34,632 nt of DNA from an uncultured Flavobacteriales bacterium (lineage in GTDB: Bacteria > Bacteroidota > Bacteroidia > Flavobacteriales_D > Sanyastnellaceae). The notes beneath the pieces were generated by a model. The model was given only the letters and a program-made list of their open reading frames with translations, was not told where the DNA came from and made no database searches. The first letter of the stretch is position 1; the number at the start of each line of letters is the position of its first letter. Below are positions 21,864-29,934 of the stretch, piece after piece. The position numbers and the translations under genes are program-made. Location: contig CAJXHE010000013.1 of assembly GCA_913051865.1 (NCBI GenBank), positions 1-34,632 on the forward strand, written 5' to 3'.

Positions 21864-23307
21864 CTCTGTACTTCAGTTTGTATCCTAACCCTGCAACAAG
21901 CAGTGACATCAATGGGCTCACCCAATTAAAGATGCAATACGGCGCATATGCAAGCGTAGCCACACCTAAAATGCCACTTTGTGCAACGCCACACGTGTTC
22001 CAAGGTATCAGCACAGAAGTCACGGTGCCTGCATCTTCGAGCGTCCGGCTTAAGTTCTCGGGCGCCAAGTTTTGATCTTTATATGCTTCACTAAACATTT
22101 TACCTGGAACGACAATTGCGATATATTGATCTGAGGCGAGAACATTGAAAGCGATACAAGTGCCTACTGTTCTTCCGACCAATCCGAAGACATTGTTGAC
22201 GCCTGCGATCAGGGCGTCGGTAATGCGTTTAAGCATGCCAGCTGCTTGTAAGACTGCGCCGAATGTCATCGCACAGATGATAAGCCAAATGGTATTCATC
22301 ATCCCATTCATTCCTCCAGCAGACAACAATTTGTCGGCCAGCGCGTGATTTGTAGTGTAGGATGTTTCTACAGCCATCGCTTTCATGGATGCGACGTAGG
22401 CAGCAGCTCCGAAACCTAGTTCTTCTCCCGCGAGCATCTTAATTGCTTCCGGTTGGAATATAACAGCCGTTAATGCACCCAACAGCACGCCGATAAACAA
22501 TGCGGGTGCCGCAGGCATTTTTTTTGCGATTAAAACGAGCACTGTGACTGGGGCGATAAATAAACCAGGATGAATATTGAAAATACTGCCCACAGCTTCA
22601 CCGAAACCATCTGCGATACCTGCATTTACGGTTGTTGTTGCACCACCTCCGAATCCCACAATCAAAAACACGATGAGTGCGATTGTGATGCTTGGAACAG
22701 TAGTGATCGTCATGTACTTGATATGCGTGATCAGATCAGTTCCTGCGACAGCAGGGGCGAGGTTTGTTGTGTCAGAAAGTGGAGAGAGTTTGTCCCCGAA
22801 ATAGGCCCCACTAATAATTGCGCCTGCGATCCATCCTTCTTCCAATCCGAGCGCTGTTCCTATTCCCACCAACGCAATCCCCACTGTGCCTACTGTTCCC
22901 CATGAACTTCCAGTTGCGAGAGAAAGGACTGCACAAACGAGGCAGGCTGCGAAGAGAAAGATGCCAGGTTGCAAGATTAAAAGCCCATAATGAATAAACG
23001 CAGGGATAATCCCCGCCATAAGCCATGTTCCTGCCAGTGCGCCTATCAGCAATAGTATTAAAATGGCTTCAGTCGCTTGACCTATGCTGGATGCGATTGC
23101 ATCCCGGATCTCCTTCCATTTTGTGCCTCTCGCAATCCCGATACCGCCAGCAATTAATGCTGCAATAAGAAGCGCCATTTGGTTTGATCCGTAGGAACTG
23201 TCCTCTCCAAACCAAACCACATCCGCAGCGAGCATCACGATTAAAGCGATAACTGGAAACAGCGCTACGTATAGCGACATTCTATTTGTGGTCGTTGGAG
23301 TGTCCAT
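21847..23307 (-). CDS. nhaC: NhaC-family Na+/H+ antiporter
   Basis: The protein has 486 residues and about 11-12 membrane helices. The conserved block SGAYFGDKLSPLSDTTNLAP is typical of NhaC/MleN antiporters, along with a GSSWGTVGTVG stretch and a C-terminal VLIPWNTCG motif. It exchanges sodium for protons at the inner membrane; some relatives carry malate/lactate coupled to ions, so the exact substrate is not certain. Sodium handling fits a marine or brackish host, but that is inference. The start is 3 bp after the yajC stop and the 3' end overlaps uvrA by 17 bp, so it is embedded in the nusB-to-LOG operon. Confidence 0.93.
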   Translation of the reverse strand: MDTPTTTNRMSLYVALFPVIALIVMLAADVVWFGEDSSYGSNQMALLIAALIAGGIGIARGTKWKEIRDAIASSIGQATEAILILLLIGALAGTWLMAGIIPAFIHYGLLILQPGIFLFAACLVCAVLSLATGSSWGTVGTVGIALVGIGTALGLEEGWIAGAIISGAYFGDKLSPLSDTTNLAPAVAGTDLITHIKYMTITTVPSITIALIVFLIVGFGGGATTTVNAGIADGFGEAVGSIFNIHPGLFIAPVTVLVLIAKKMPAAPALFIGVLLGALTAVIFQPEAIKMLAGEELGFGAAAYVASMKAMAVETSYTTNHALADKLLSAGGMNGMMNTIWLIICAMTFGAVLQAAGMLKRITDALIAGVNNVFGLVGRTVGTCIAFNVLASDQYIAIVVPGKMFSEAYKDQNLAPENLSRTLEDAGTVTSVLIPWNTCGVAQSGILGVATLAYAPYCIFNWVSPLMSLLVAGLGYKLKYRDDTEG

Positions 23308-23310
23308 GGC

Positions 23311-23637
23311 TTATGCGTTTTTTTGTTTCATATCCTCTTCGTCAGCACCACCGTTAGGGGAAATAGCCGTCTTATCGACACGGACTTTTCCACTTTCAAG
23401 CTCCATCATGACCGTGAGGTCGCTCACCGAAACCACCTTTCCATGCAGACCACCTATTGTTACAACTTTGTCACCTTTAGAAATGCCTTCTCGAAATGTT
23501 TTTGCTTCCTTTTGGCGCTTCACCTGAGGGCGGATCATGAAGAAGTACATGATAAGGAACATCCCTCCAAGAAGGATGATAAATGAGAAATCACTTCCTT
23601 CTGCTGCGCCTGCTTGTAGTAAAATATTAAAGTTCAT
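23311..23637 (-). CDS. yajC: Preprotein translocase accessory subunit YajC
   Basis: The protein has 108 residues. One membrane helix lies at about 17-36, followed by the hallmark FFMIRPQVKRQKE and a small cytoplasmic domain with GDKVVTIGGLHGKVV. YajC associates with SecDF and the Sec translocon; its loss is usually mild. Length and motif match the family well. SecD and SecF are not adjacent here; instead the gene lies between the DUF1573 lipoprotein (33 bp upstream) and nhaC (3 bp downstream). The order nusB, DUF1573, yajC is common in Bacteroidota. Confidence 0.95.
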   Translation of the reverse strand: MNFNILLQAGAAEGSDFSFIILLGGMFLIMYFFMIRPQVKRQKEAKTFREGISKGDKVVTIGGLHGKVVSVSDLTVMMELESGKVRVDKTAISPNGGADEEDMKQKNA

Positions 23638-23670
23638 TGTGTGAATGGTTTTTTCTATTTAAAGTCAAAT

Positions 23671-24171
23671 TTAATTGTCAATATCTGAGGGTGTGTAATC
23701 TGGTCCGATGACATCTCCTGTTAATTTAAGTTCAATGGTTGAGGGGGTTGAATTCGTCACAACGTTGACAATTTTATTTTGTTTTCCTGTCCGGTCAGCA
23801 CTATTAAATTCAACAAGTATTTCGCCTCCTTGGCCTGGTTCAATGGGTGTTTTTGGCCAATCTTTGGCGACAGTACATCCACAAGGCGCATGTATGTTCG
23901 CAAGAAGCAATGGTGCATCGCCACGATTGGTGAATGAAAAAGAGTGTGCTATGCGTTTGCCTGCGACAATGGTCCCAAAATCGAATTCCAAGTGATCCAT
24001 TTCTATAGATGCGCTTTTGGTGCTGACATTCATGCCTTCCGATGCGGTGGCTTTAATATCAATCAAGTCAGTGCTCATTTTTTTTGATGTTGAGTCGGTA
24101 CAACTCGAAAAAAAAAGGCACAATAACAGTGTCAAAACGCATGTGGCCATTTTTGAGCGTGTGCCCATCAT
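23671..24171 (-). CDS. DUF1573-domain lipoprotein
   Basis: The protein has 166 residues. A signal peptide ends in a lipobox FSSC, with lipidated Cys24. The DUF1573 beta-sandwich follows: FDFGTIVAGKRIAHSFSFTN, the conserved APCGCTV (CGC at 97-99) and a PIEPGQGGEI strand pair. DUF1573 proteins are Ig-like/ASPM-SPD-2-Hydin-type periplasmic or surface proteins, abundant in Bacteroidota, without an assigned reaction. ATG overlaps the nusB stop by one base (TAATG), so translation is probably coupled to nusB. A second ATG immediately follows the first. yajC starts 33 bp downstream. Confidence 0.88.
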   Translation of the reverse strand: MMGTRSKMATCVLTLLLCLFFSSCTDSTSKKMSTDLIDIKATASEGMNVSTKSASIEMDHLEFDFGTIVAGKRIAHSFSFTNRGDAPLLLANIHAPCGCTVAKDWPKTPIEPGQGGEILVEFNSADRTGKQNKIVNVVTNSTPSTIELKLTGDVIGPDYTPSDIDN

Positions 24172-25112
24172 TATATCAGCCCTCTTCCAGTCTTTTTAAT
24201 GTCTCCTGATTCTTGAAGTGAGGTAAACAGTTGGTCGAGTATGCCATTGATAAAGCCATGACTCTTTTCCGTGCTGTAGTACTTAGACAATTCAATGTAT
24301 TCGTTCAGGGTGACTTTCAATGGTATGGACTCAAAGGTCTTTGCCTCAGCGAGTGCCATTTTCATCAAGATTCTGTCGATTAATGCAATTCGCTCAAGTT
24401 CCCAGTTTTGGGCGCCCTCCTTAATGAGTTCTTCATTAAGCACACCCTGTGCAAGTGTCTGAGTGAAAAGATTGTCCATGAAATCTTTGTCATCATCATC
24501 ATTCCTCCAAACAGGCATAATGTCGACCTCTTCATCCTCTTCATTGATGTTTTTTATTGTCTTAATCACCATAGAACTTGCCAGGTCCAAGTCGTCAACC
24601 CAGAAAATGCTCTCTTCTTCAAGCATTTCTTGGAATGGTATCTCGTTAATTAAGTGTTTTCGAAACATACGTAACAGAGATTCTCTGTCGTGACGAAAGC
24701 TTCTCTCATCAGAACTCATATATGTGAGGTACTCTTCATCTTCATTGAGAGAGCGGTGTAAATTGCGAAGCAGTTCACGGTGTTTCCCCCATCCTACACC
24801 TGTTTCTGATAGTCTGTTCTTAAGCTGCTTGCTGTTTGCGAGAATGCGTAAAGGAGCATTTCGAACAAATTTTGTGTTGGGATGAAGATCTTCTTCTGTG
24901 GGAAGTTGTTTTTTTCTGCCAACTTCAATTTTGTCGATTGCGAGCCCCTGCATTTCTGCAATCATAGAAATGAGTAACAGGTATAGCTGATACATCTTAT
25001 CTATACTGTGGTCAAGTGCCTTTTTTGCTTTTGTAGTGTCAAGGTCTTCGTCCTGATAAAAACCATAAAGGATTTGAAGGATCTTAATTCTAAGGTGTCG
25101 TCTGTTCAGCAT
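24171..25112 (-). CDS. nusB: Transcription antitermination factor NusB, long Bacteroidota form
   Basis: The protein has 313 residues, about twice the E. coli protein. The conserved NusB fold is split. An opening MLNRRHLRIKILQILYGFYQ matches the N-terminal helix. The C-terminal 120 residues (LIDRILMKMALAE, then IPLKVTLNEYIELSKYYS, and SHGFINGILD) carry the core RNA/NusE-binding region. The intervening 150 residues are the helical expansion characteristic of this phylum. NusB with NusE (S10) binds boxA in rRNA leaders and supports antitermination. It heads a run of six minus-strand genes. No exact promoter box is adjacent; TAAATTCG lies 17 nt before the start and is a weak candidate. Confidence 0.93.
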   Translation of the reverse strand: MLNRRHLRIKILQILYGFYQDEDLDTTKAKKALDHSIDKMYQLYLLLISMIAEMQGLAIDKIEVGRKKQLPTEEDLHPNTKFVRNAPLRILANSKQLKNRLSETGVGWGKHRELLRNLHRSLNEDEEYLTYMSSDERSFRHDRESLLRMFRKHLINEIPFQEMLEEESIFWVDDLDLASSMVIKTIKNINEEDEEVDIMPVWRNDDDDKDFMDNLFTQTLAQGVLNEELIKEGAQNWELERIALIDRILMKMALAEAKTFESIPLKVTLNEYIELSKYYSTEKSHGFINGILDQLFTSLQESGDIKKTGRGLI

Positions 25113-25148
25113 GTCGTCGTTACGTGGTGCGAATTTAGGTCATTAAAC

Positions 25149-25181
25149 TTGTGAAATACTCACGACTTCCCTCTACTTTTG
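25149..25181 (+). promoter_or_regulatory. Consensus Bacteroidota promoter, predicted leaderless, for the DUF4249 gene
   Basis: TTG (25149-25151), 22 nt, TACTTTTG (25174-25181, a perfect TAnnTTTG), CAAT, then ATG at 25186. With the box centred at -7, transcription should begin at the A of the start codon. This is the best-formed promoter in the window. Confidence 0.65.
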
Positions 25182-25185
25182 CAAT

Positions 25186-26130
25186 ATGATATTTTCACGA
25201 TTTACGAACACAGCGATTGTTCTGCTTTTTGCAATCATCTTCTTTCCCAGTTGCACAAAGGTTATAGAGGTGGAACTTCCTGATTCAGAACCGTTTCTTG
25301 TTGTTGAGGGGAGTATTCGCAACGGTGAAATACCCCTTGTTCTGTTGAGTAAATCTGCAGGTTATTTCGACCCAATTTCAGTTTCATTAGAGGGGTTTTA
25401 TCTCAGTGGGGCTACTGTTACCGTTTCTGTAAATGGAATTCCATATCTGTTGGATGAGGTTTGTACAGATGATCTTCCACTTTCGGCTCTTGAAGAGGTC
25501 TCGAACGCACTCGGGGTCTCTGCAGAAATTTTGCTTGAGTTTCCTGTTTGTGCCTATACTTCTTTTAATGAACCGGCATTGGTAGGCACCTTTGGGTCGA
25601 GGTATGATCTTAACGTCATCTACGACACTATTGAAGTTAATGCTTCCTCTAAGCTAGAGAATCTTGTTCCCATTGACACATCCTATTTTCAGATTCCAGC
25701 TACAGCAACGAACGATTCTCTTGGTTTAATGGCAACCTCATACACTGACCCTGATACGCTTGGGAATTCATACCGTTGGTCGTCTCGAAGAGTAAATAAG
25801 GATCCCTCATTTATTTACCCACTGGGTTCCGCCTGGGATGACAGTTTCGGAAATGGGGTACCCTTCGAATTTCTTGCCTTTAGATATTCTGCAGATTTCG
25901 AGGCTGAGCCTGAGGGTGAAGCTGGGTTTTGGAAAACTGGAGACACGGTTTTAGTGCGTCTTGAGTCCATTGACAAAGCGGCCTATTCAGCCTTACTGAC
26001 CTTCGAATCTTCGGTTTCTGCGCAAGGCAACCCATTTGCGCCTCCTACGAATGTAGCGTCCAACATTGAAGGCGGTCTTGGATGGTGGATTGCTTATTCT
26101 GCATCGGTGGATACTGTAATCTGTAACTGA
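25186..26130 (+). CDS. DUF4249-domain outer-membrane-type lipoprotein
   Basis: The protein has 314 residues. A signal peptide with lipobox FPSC (lipidated Cys23) is followed by VIEVELPDSEPFLVVEGSI, the typical opening of DUF4249 proteins. An Ig-like first half contains LSGATVTV. Proteins of this family are Bacteroidota surface lipoproteins often encoded beside a TonB-dependent receptor and suspected to help it capture a ligand. No receptor gene is present on either side, so this copy is an orphan. The ATG is preceded by a consensus promoter only 4 nt away. DUF4139 follows 24 bp downstream and may be cotranscribed, although that gene has its own -7-like element. Confidence 0.82.
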   Translation: MIFSRFTNTAIVLLFAIIFFPSCTKVIEVELPDSEPFLVVEGSIRNGEIPLVLLSKSAGYFDPISVSLEGFYLSGATVTVSVNGIPYLLDEVCTDDLPLSALEEVSNALGVSAEILLEFPVCAYTSFNEPALVGTFGSRYDLNVIYDTIEVNASSKLENLVPIDTSYFQIPATATNDSLGLMATSYTDPDTLGNSYRWSSRRVNKDPSFIYPLGSAWDDSFGNGVPFEFLAFRYSADFEAEPEGEAGFWKTGDTVLVRLESIDKAAYSALLTFESSVSAQGNPFAPPTNVASNIEGGLGWWIAYSASVDTVICN

Positions 26131-26142
26131 CCACAATATTCA

Positions 26143-26150
26143 TAACTTAA
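26143..26150 (+). promoter_or_regulatory. -7-like element before the DUF4139 gene
   Basis: TAACTTAA, CCTC, ATG at 26155. The TAnnTT core and 4-nt spacing are kept; the final TG of the box is not. A CTG 19 nt upstream (26121-26123) is a poor -33 candidate. The site lies in the 24-bp gap after the DUF4249 stop. Confidence 0.35.
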
Positions 26151-26154
26151 CCTC

Positions 26155-27726
26155 ATGAAATTTAATCTCTTTGCGCTTCCTTTGATCTTAGTCTGCTCAT
26201 CCTTGCTTTCTCAGGATGAGATTGTGATGCCGATCACTTCAGTAGAGATTCACCAAGAGGGAGCAATGATTGAACATGCCTTGTTAATTCAGGTTGTGAA
26301 ATCCAATGAAACAATTGTGATTCGTGGTCTTGCATCTGACCTGGTTCTTGGCTCTCTCTCTTTAAATCTCCCCAAGGGCACATCTATAGAAACGCTTCAT
26401 TTTGAGTCAAAACCTCGTCCTACCTCACGCGCTGTTGAGATTAGCAATGTGAAGGACAGTCTTGGTATTTTAGATGTACAAAAAAGAATGCTAGAATCTG
26501 TCCTGCATACACTTCGCGAGGAACAGGCATTTTTAGCAGCCAATAGAAGTATAGGAAGCACACAAGAAGTTCTTTTGGTTGACGATGTGATCGAGATGGC
26601 GGACTTTTTGCGAGATCGCAATCAGTCACTGTCGCTAGAGATACTTGATGTGACTTTAGAAATAGAAGATTTAGACATTCAGTTAACACATTTAAAAGCA
26701 CGCGAAAGCACGCTTTATATGATCCACGCTGAACAAGAAGGTGTATTGACGATGAAGCTCAAGAACGCCATTATATATAAAAATGACATGGTACTCTCGA
26801 TTAAATACCTGTCTCCATCGGCGCATTGGTCACCTGAGTATGAGGTTAATTTTTCATCTGACGGAATACTGTTCAAGCGTTTTGCTTCTGTCGCGCAATC
26901 ATCTGGCCTGCCTTGGAATGCTTTGCCATTAACACTTGTTTCAGGGCGTCCCTCAGGTGCGCTGAAGCCACATCCTTTCGGCGATTGGGCCCTCAGTACG
27001 TATGCGTCATCGAGGATGCCTGCATATTCCAAGTCTAAACCTGGGAAGTTGGCGAATCGTCAGATGGATGCCTATTACGTTGAAGAAAATCAAGAGGACG
27101 TTTCTTTTGTAGGCAAAACACGTCACAGATTTGAACTGGAAACTTCTCCTGTGATTACGGGTGATGGCATGCCGAGTAGGGTTGAAATAGACACGTTTTA
27201 TCTGGAGGGAGAGATAAGGTACTTCGCTGCTCCAGCGATTAACACGGAGGCATATTCTACGGCAAGGATTAAAGATTGGTCAGGAAAAAAACTCATGGAC
27301 GGTAAAGCTCAGATTATTGCAGATAATGCATATCTAGGTCGTGTGTCACTTGACCTTCCTGTGATAGGTGATACTTTGGTGCTTTCTTTGGGCGCAAATC
27401 CAAACGTATTATGTTCTCGCGAGTTGTCTCAAAAAGATTCAAAAGCTTCTTTTTTAAGCCGTAAAAAGGTCGTCTCAACTTGGGTGCTCGCGGTGGAGAA
27501 TTTTCAAACAGACTCTATCTCAGTCGATCTTGTAGATGCAATCCCATATGCAATGTCGAATGATGGCGACATAGAAGTCCACGTTGAGGTGTCTGAAGGT
27601 GGGAGGGTAGATCGCTTAAATCACCAAGTCGTATTCCCGCTCATTTTGGCCCCCAATGAACGCAAAGATGTTTCAGTCGTCATTACAGTAACGTATCCCA
27701 GAAATCATAGATTAAAGGGGTTTTAA
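26155..27726 (+). CDS. DUF4139-domain secreted protein (mucoidy-inhibitor MuiA-like)
   Basis: The protein has 523 residues. A signal peptide (about 1-19, ending LLSQ) is followed by a DUF4140-like N-terminal beta domain with VEIHQEGAMIEH (residues about 30-41), a long coiled-coil helix pair (about 95-190) and a C-terminal DUF4139 beta region that includes YLSPSAHWSPEYEV. This architecture, beta head, helical hairpin and beta tail, matches the MuiA-like family found in bacteria and eukaryotes; no enzymatic activity is established. The protein is probably periplasmic or surface-exposed. It lies between two plus-strand genes with gaps of 24 and 19 bp, so the three may share transcripts. Confidence 0.85.
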   Translation: MKFNLFALPLILVCSSLLSQDEIVMPITSVEIHQEGAMIEHALLIQVVKSNETIVIRGLASDLVLGSLSLNLPKGTSIETLHFESKPRPTSRAVEISNVKDSLGILDVQKRMLESVLHTLREEQAFLAANRSIGSTQEVLLVDDVIEMADFLRDRNQSLSLEILDVTLEIEDLDIQLTHLKARESTLYMIHAEQEGVLTMKLKNAIIYKNDMVLSIKYLSPSAHWSPEYEVNFSSDGILFKRFASVAQSSGLPWNALPLTLVSGRPSGALKPHPFGDWALSTYASSRMPAYSKSKPGKLANRQMDAYYVEENQEDVSFVGKTRHRFELETSPVITGDGMPSRVEIDTFYLEGEIRYFAAPAINTEAYSTARIKDWSGKKLMDGKAQIIADNAYLGRVSLDLPVIGDTLVLSLGANPNVLCSRELSQKDSKASFLSRKKVVSTWVLAVENFQTDSISVDLVDAIPYAMSNDGDIEVHVEVSEGGRVDRLNHQVVFPLILAPNERKDVSVVITVTYPRNHRLKGF

Positions 27727-27733
27727 TCTCTAA

Positions 27734-27741
27734 AAACTTAA
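27734..27741 (+). promoter_or_regulatory. -7-like element (weak) before the AIM24-like gene
   Basis: AAACTTAA, CCAC, ATG at 27746. It resembles the elements before DUF4139 and meaB but lacks the leading T of TAnnTT, and there is no TTG upstream. It may instead be a conserved translation-start context. Confidence 0.25.
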
Positions 27742-27745
27742 CCAC

Positions 27746-28540
27746 ATGCAATCCCACGAAGTAGACTACAAATTATACGGAGATGATCTCCAGGCTGTTG
27801 AGATAGAATTAGATCCTCAGGAAACAGTCGTTGCTGAAGCAGGTGGCATGAACTGGATGGAAGACGACATTGAATTTGAGGCGAGGTTGGGTGATGGTTC
27901 AAAGCCAAATAGTGGATTCTTTGGTAAAGTTTTAGGGATTGGCAAGAGGTTGCTGACAGGAGAGTCAATTTTCCTGACCCACTTTACAAATCAGGGAGTA
28001 GGTAAGAGATGTGTTGCATTCGCTTCACCCTACCCAGGGAAGATTATGCCTGTAAATTTAGCGAAAGCAGGGGGCAGTATTATTTGCCAAAAAGACGCCT
28101 TCCTTTGTGCAGCAAAAGGAACAGAAATCACCATTACTTTAAATAAAAAGCTAGGCGCTGGCTTTTTTGGTGGTGAAGGCTTCATTCTACAGAAGCTTAT
28201 TGGCGACGGCATGGCCTTCCTCCACGCAGGCGGAACGATTGTCGAAAAGCAACTCAACGGTAATAAGCTCAGGATCGATACCGGATGTATTGTCGGTTTT
28301 ACTGGGAATATTGATTACAGTATTGAAAAGGCTGGGGGACTGAAATCCATGCTTTTTGGGGGCGAAGGTCTTTTTCTAGCGACGCTTCAAGGTACAGGAA
28401 CTGTTTACTTGCAAACCCTTCCATTCAGCCGCCTTGCGGATCGTATTCTTCGCTCTGCACCAAGTCAAGGCGGTAAGTCTAAAGGTGAGGGCTCTGTCCT
28501 TGGTTCTTTAGGACGTATGGTGGACGGAGATAACTTCTAA
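27746..28540 (+). CDS. TIGR00266/AIM24-family protein
   Basis: The protein has 264 residues with no signal peptide or membrane helix. The glycine-rich repeated beta pattern is that of the AIM24/TIGR00266 family: [51 protein letters not shown] and [20 protein letters not shown]. The fold is a trimeric beta-helix-like barrel related to mitochondrial AIM24; the bacterial function is unknown. The protein ends in a Gly/Ser-rich tail. The last 33 bp overlap the convergent 3' end of lpxB, an unusually long overlap here. It follows DUF4139 by 19 bp on the same strand. Confidence 0.9.
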   Translation: MQSHEVDYKLYGDDLQAVEIELDPQETVVAEAGGMNWMEDDIEFEARLGDGSKPNSGFFGKVLGIGKRLLTGESIFLTHFTNQGVGKRCVAFASPYPGKIMPVNLAKAGGSIICQKDAFLCAAKGTEITITLNKKLGAGFFGGEGFILQKLIGDGMAFLHAGGTIVEKQLNGNKLRIDTGCIVGFTGNIDYSIEKAGGLKSMLFGGEGLFLATLQGTGTVYLQTLPFSRLADRILRSAPSQGGKSKGEGSVLGSLGRMVDGDNF

Positions 28541-29623
28541 CATTTTATGCGCGATTCTTTCGGATGCGCCTCGGTGTCCCAAAGACGTTCTTAATTCAGC
28601 AAAAGCTTGGCTTTGCTTGGACGTTTCTAAGCATTGAATTTCTTTCGAAATATTTCCTGATGTACAGCGTCCTTGTATGAGTTCGGGGACGACCTCACGG
28701 TTGAGTATTAAATTTGTCAGCCCTATAAACTTAACGTTCACAAGAAGTTTTGCAATTGCGTATGTGAGCGCGCTCGTTTTGTATACCAAAACGTGAGGGG
28801 TGTTTAGCAATGCCGCCTCAAGTGTGGCTGTGCCTGAAGTGATCACTGCGAATTCAGCTGACTTAAGCAGATCCCGGGTTTGGCCAAATACGACCTTCAC
28901 TCCAGCTTCCCGAGCCCTATTGTACAAAGACTCTGCGGCACCAGGTGCACCTGCGATCACAGCCTCCATGTCAGGGAAGCGTTTTGCGACCTCAAGAAGT
29001 ACAGGCAGCATTTTATTGAGTTCTTGCTTCCGTGAGCCGGGTAGGAGTGCCAGGATAGGTTTGGTTGGTGCGTGTGGTATCTCGTCCTGATTTGTAGTAA
29101 GTGCATCGAGAAGGGGGTGTCCGCAGTAGATGGATTGTACCCCTCCAGCGCTGAGTAGTTTGTGTTCAAATGGCAGAACAGGAAACACAGCGGTGTAGTT
29201 GCGCGCAAGGTTTTTAATCCGCCCTTTTTTCCAAGCCCAAACCTGAGGCGCTACAACCTGAAAAATCTTGACATCACCCCATTTGGCATTTGCCGCCTTT
29301 CGCGCAATACGCATATTAAATCCGGGGAAATCTACAAGGACTATCGCGTCTGGTTTAAACGCTTCGATTTCTTCCCAACACTTCTTTAAGTTGCCTAAAA
29401 TAGTGCTTAAATTCGAGACCACTTCCCAAACGCCCATATACGCTAACTCACGGTAATGGGTCGTGACCTCAACGCCAGCATCTGTCATTTGATCTCCACC
29501 CCATCCCCGCATTTCAATGCGACCGATGTTAGACAGGCGCGACAGGCTTAACATCTCACGTGCGATAAGGCCCCCGTAAATATCGCCTGAGGCTTCACCC
29601 GCTATATAAAATACTTTCTTCAC
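28508..29623 (-). CDS. lpxB: Lipid-A-disaccharide synthase
   Basis: From GTG 29623 the protein has 371 residues, the usual family length. It is a GT19 glycosyltransferase that joins UDP-diacylglucosamine with lipid X to make the lipid A disaccharide on the inner membrane's cytoplasmic face. AGEASGD (8-14) is the N-terminal hallmark. Others are [33 protein letters not shown] with the following YCGHPLLD, and [10 protein letters not shown]. The GTG overlaps the TGA of the upstream membrane-protein gene (GTGA, 4 bp), which supports it over the more distal upstream start at 29710. That upstream start would add 29 residues with no family match. The 3' end overlaps the AIM24 gene by 33 bp. Confidence 0.95.
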   Translation of the reverse strand: MKKVFYIAGEASGDIYGGLIAREMLSLSRLSNIGRIEMRGWGGDQMTDAGVEVTTHYRELAYMGVWEVVSNLSTILGNLKKCWEEIEAFKPDAIVLVDFPGFNMRIARKAANAKWGDVKIFQVVAPQVWAWKKGRIKNLARNYTAVFPVLPFEHKLLSAGGVQSIYCGHPLLDALTTNQDEIPHAPTKPILALLPGSRKQELNKMLPVLLEVAKRFPDMEAVIAGAPGAAESLYNRAREAGVKVVFGQTRDLLKSAEFAVITSGTATLEAALLNTPHVLVYKTSALTYAIAKLLVNVKFIGLTNLILNREVVPELIQGRCTSGNISKEIQCLETSKQSQAFAELRTSLGHRGASERIAHKMLEVISVHHTS

Positions 29624-29934
29624 GAAATCCCTGCTTGCATTTGAAACCAAATGATCAGAGGAACACATGCCATAATGACCATTAAGATGCCGCGGCAAAA
29701 CATCCACCATTCAGCTTTAATGCCGATGTAGAACACCGCCACATTAAACAGTGTGCTAAGCGTCAGCATGCTGTCTCTGTAGAGCACAGATTTGGTCGCA
29801 ATGTTTTCGATAAAGTAATTGAGGTCTACCGCATTTGAATATGACCAGTATGCGCCTAAAATTAGGAATCCGAAGCATGTCCCTAGCACTCCTGAAAGGA
29901 TTCCTCCCACGATTGTGTTGAGGTATTGCTTCAT
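29620..29934 (-). CDS. Small membrane protein between surE and lpxB
   Basis: The protein has 104 residues with three predicted helices: about 7-30 (GG-rich, GGILSGVLGTCFGFLIL), 55-72 and 77-96. The middle is a polar loop (residues 36-54) likely on one membrane face. I know no characterised family. The gene overlaps surE by 4 bp (ATGA) and lpxB by 4 bp (GTGA), so the three are translationally coupled. I recall similar small membrane proteins in this position in other Bacteroidota, which suggests a role near lipid A synthesis or its regulation; that is inference from context only. Confidence 0.75.
   Translation of the reverse strand: MKQYLNTIVGGILSGVLGTCFGFLILGAYWSYSNAVDLNYFIENIATKSVLYRDSMLTLSTLFNVAVFYIGIKAEWWMFCRGILMVIMACVPLIIWFQMQAGIS

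Noticed and set aside
21400-21888. A 162-codon open frame antisense to the start of uvrA
   Set aside because: It is a codon-bias shadow of uvrA and nhaC; the translated product has no family resemblance.
29624-29710. Longer LpxB start at 29710
   Set aside because: The 29 extra residues lie over the upstream membrane-protein gene and lack family match; the GTG at 29623 gives the standard [10 protein letters not shown] opening.
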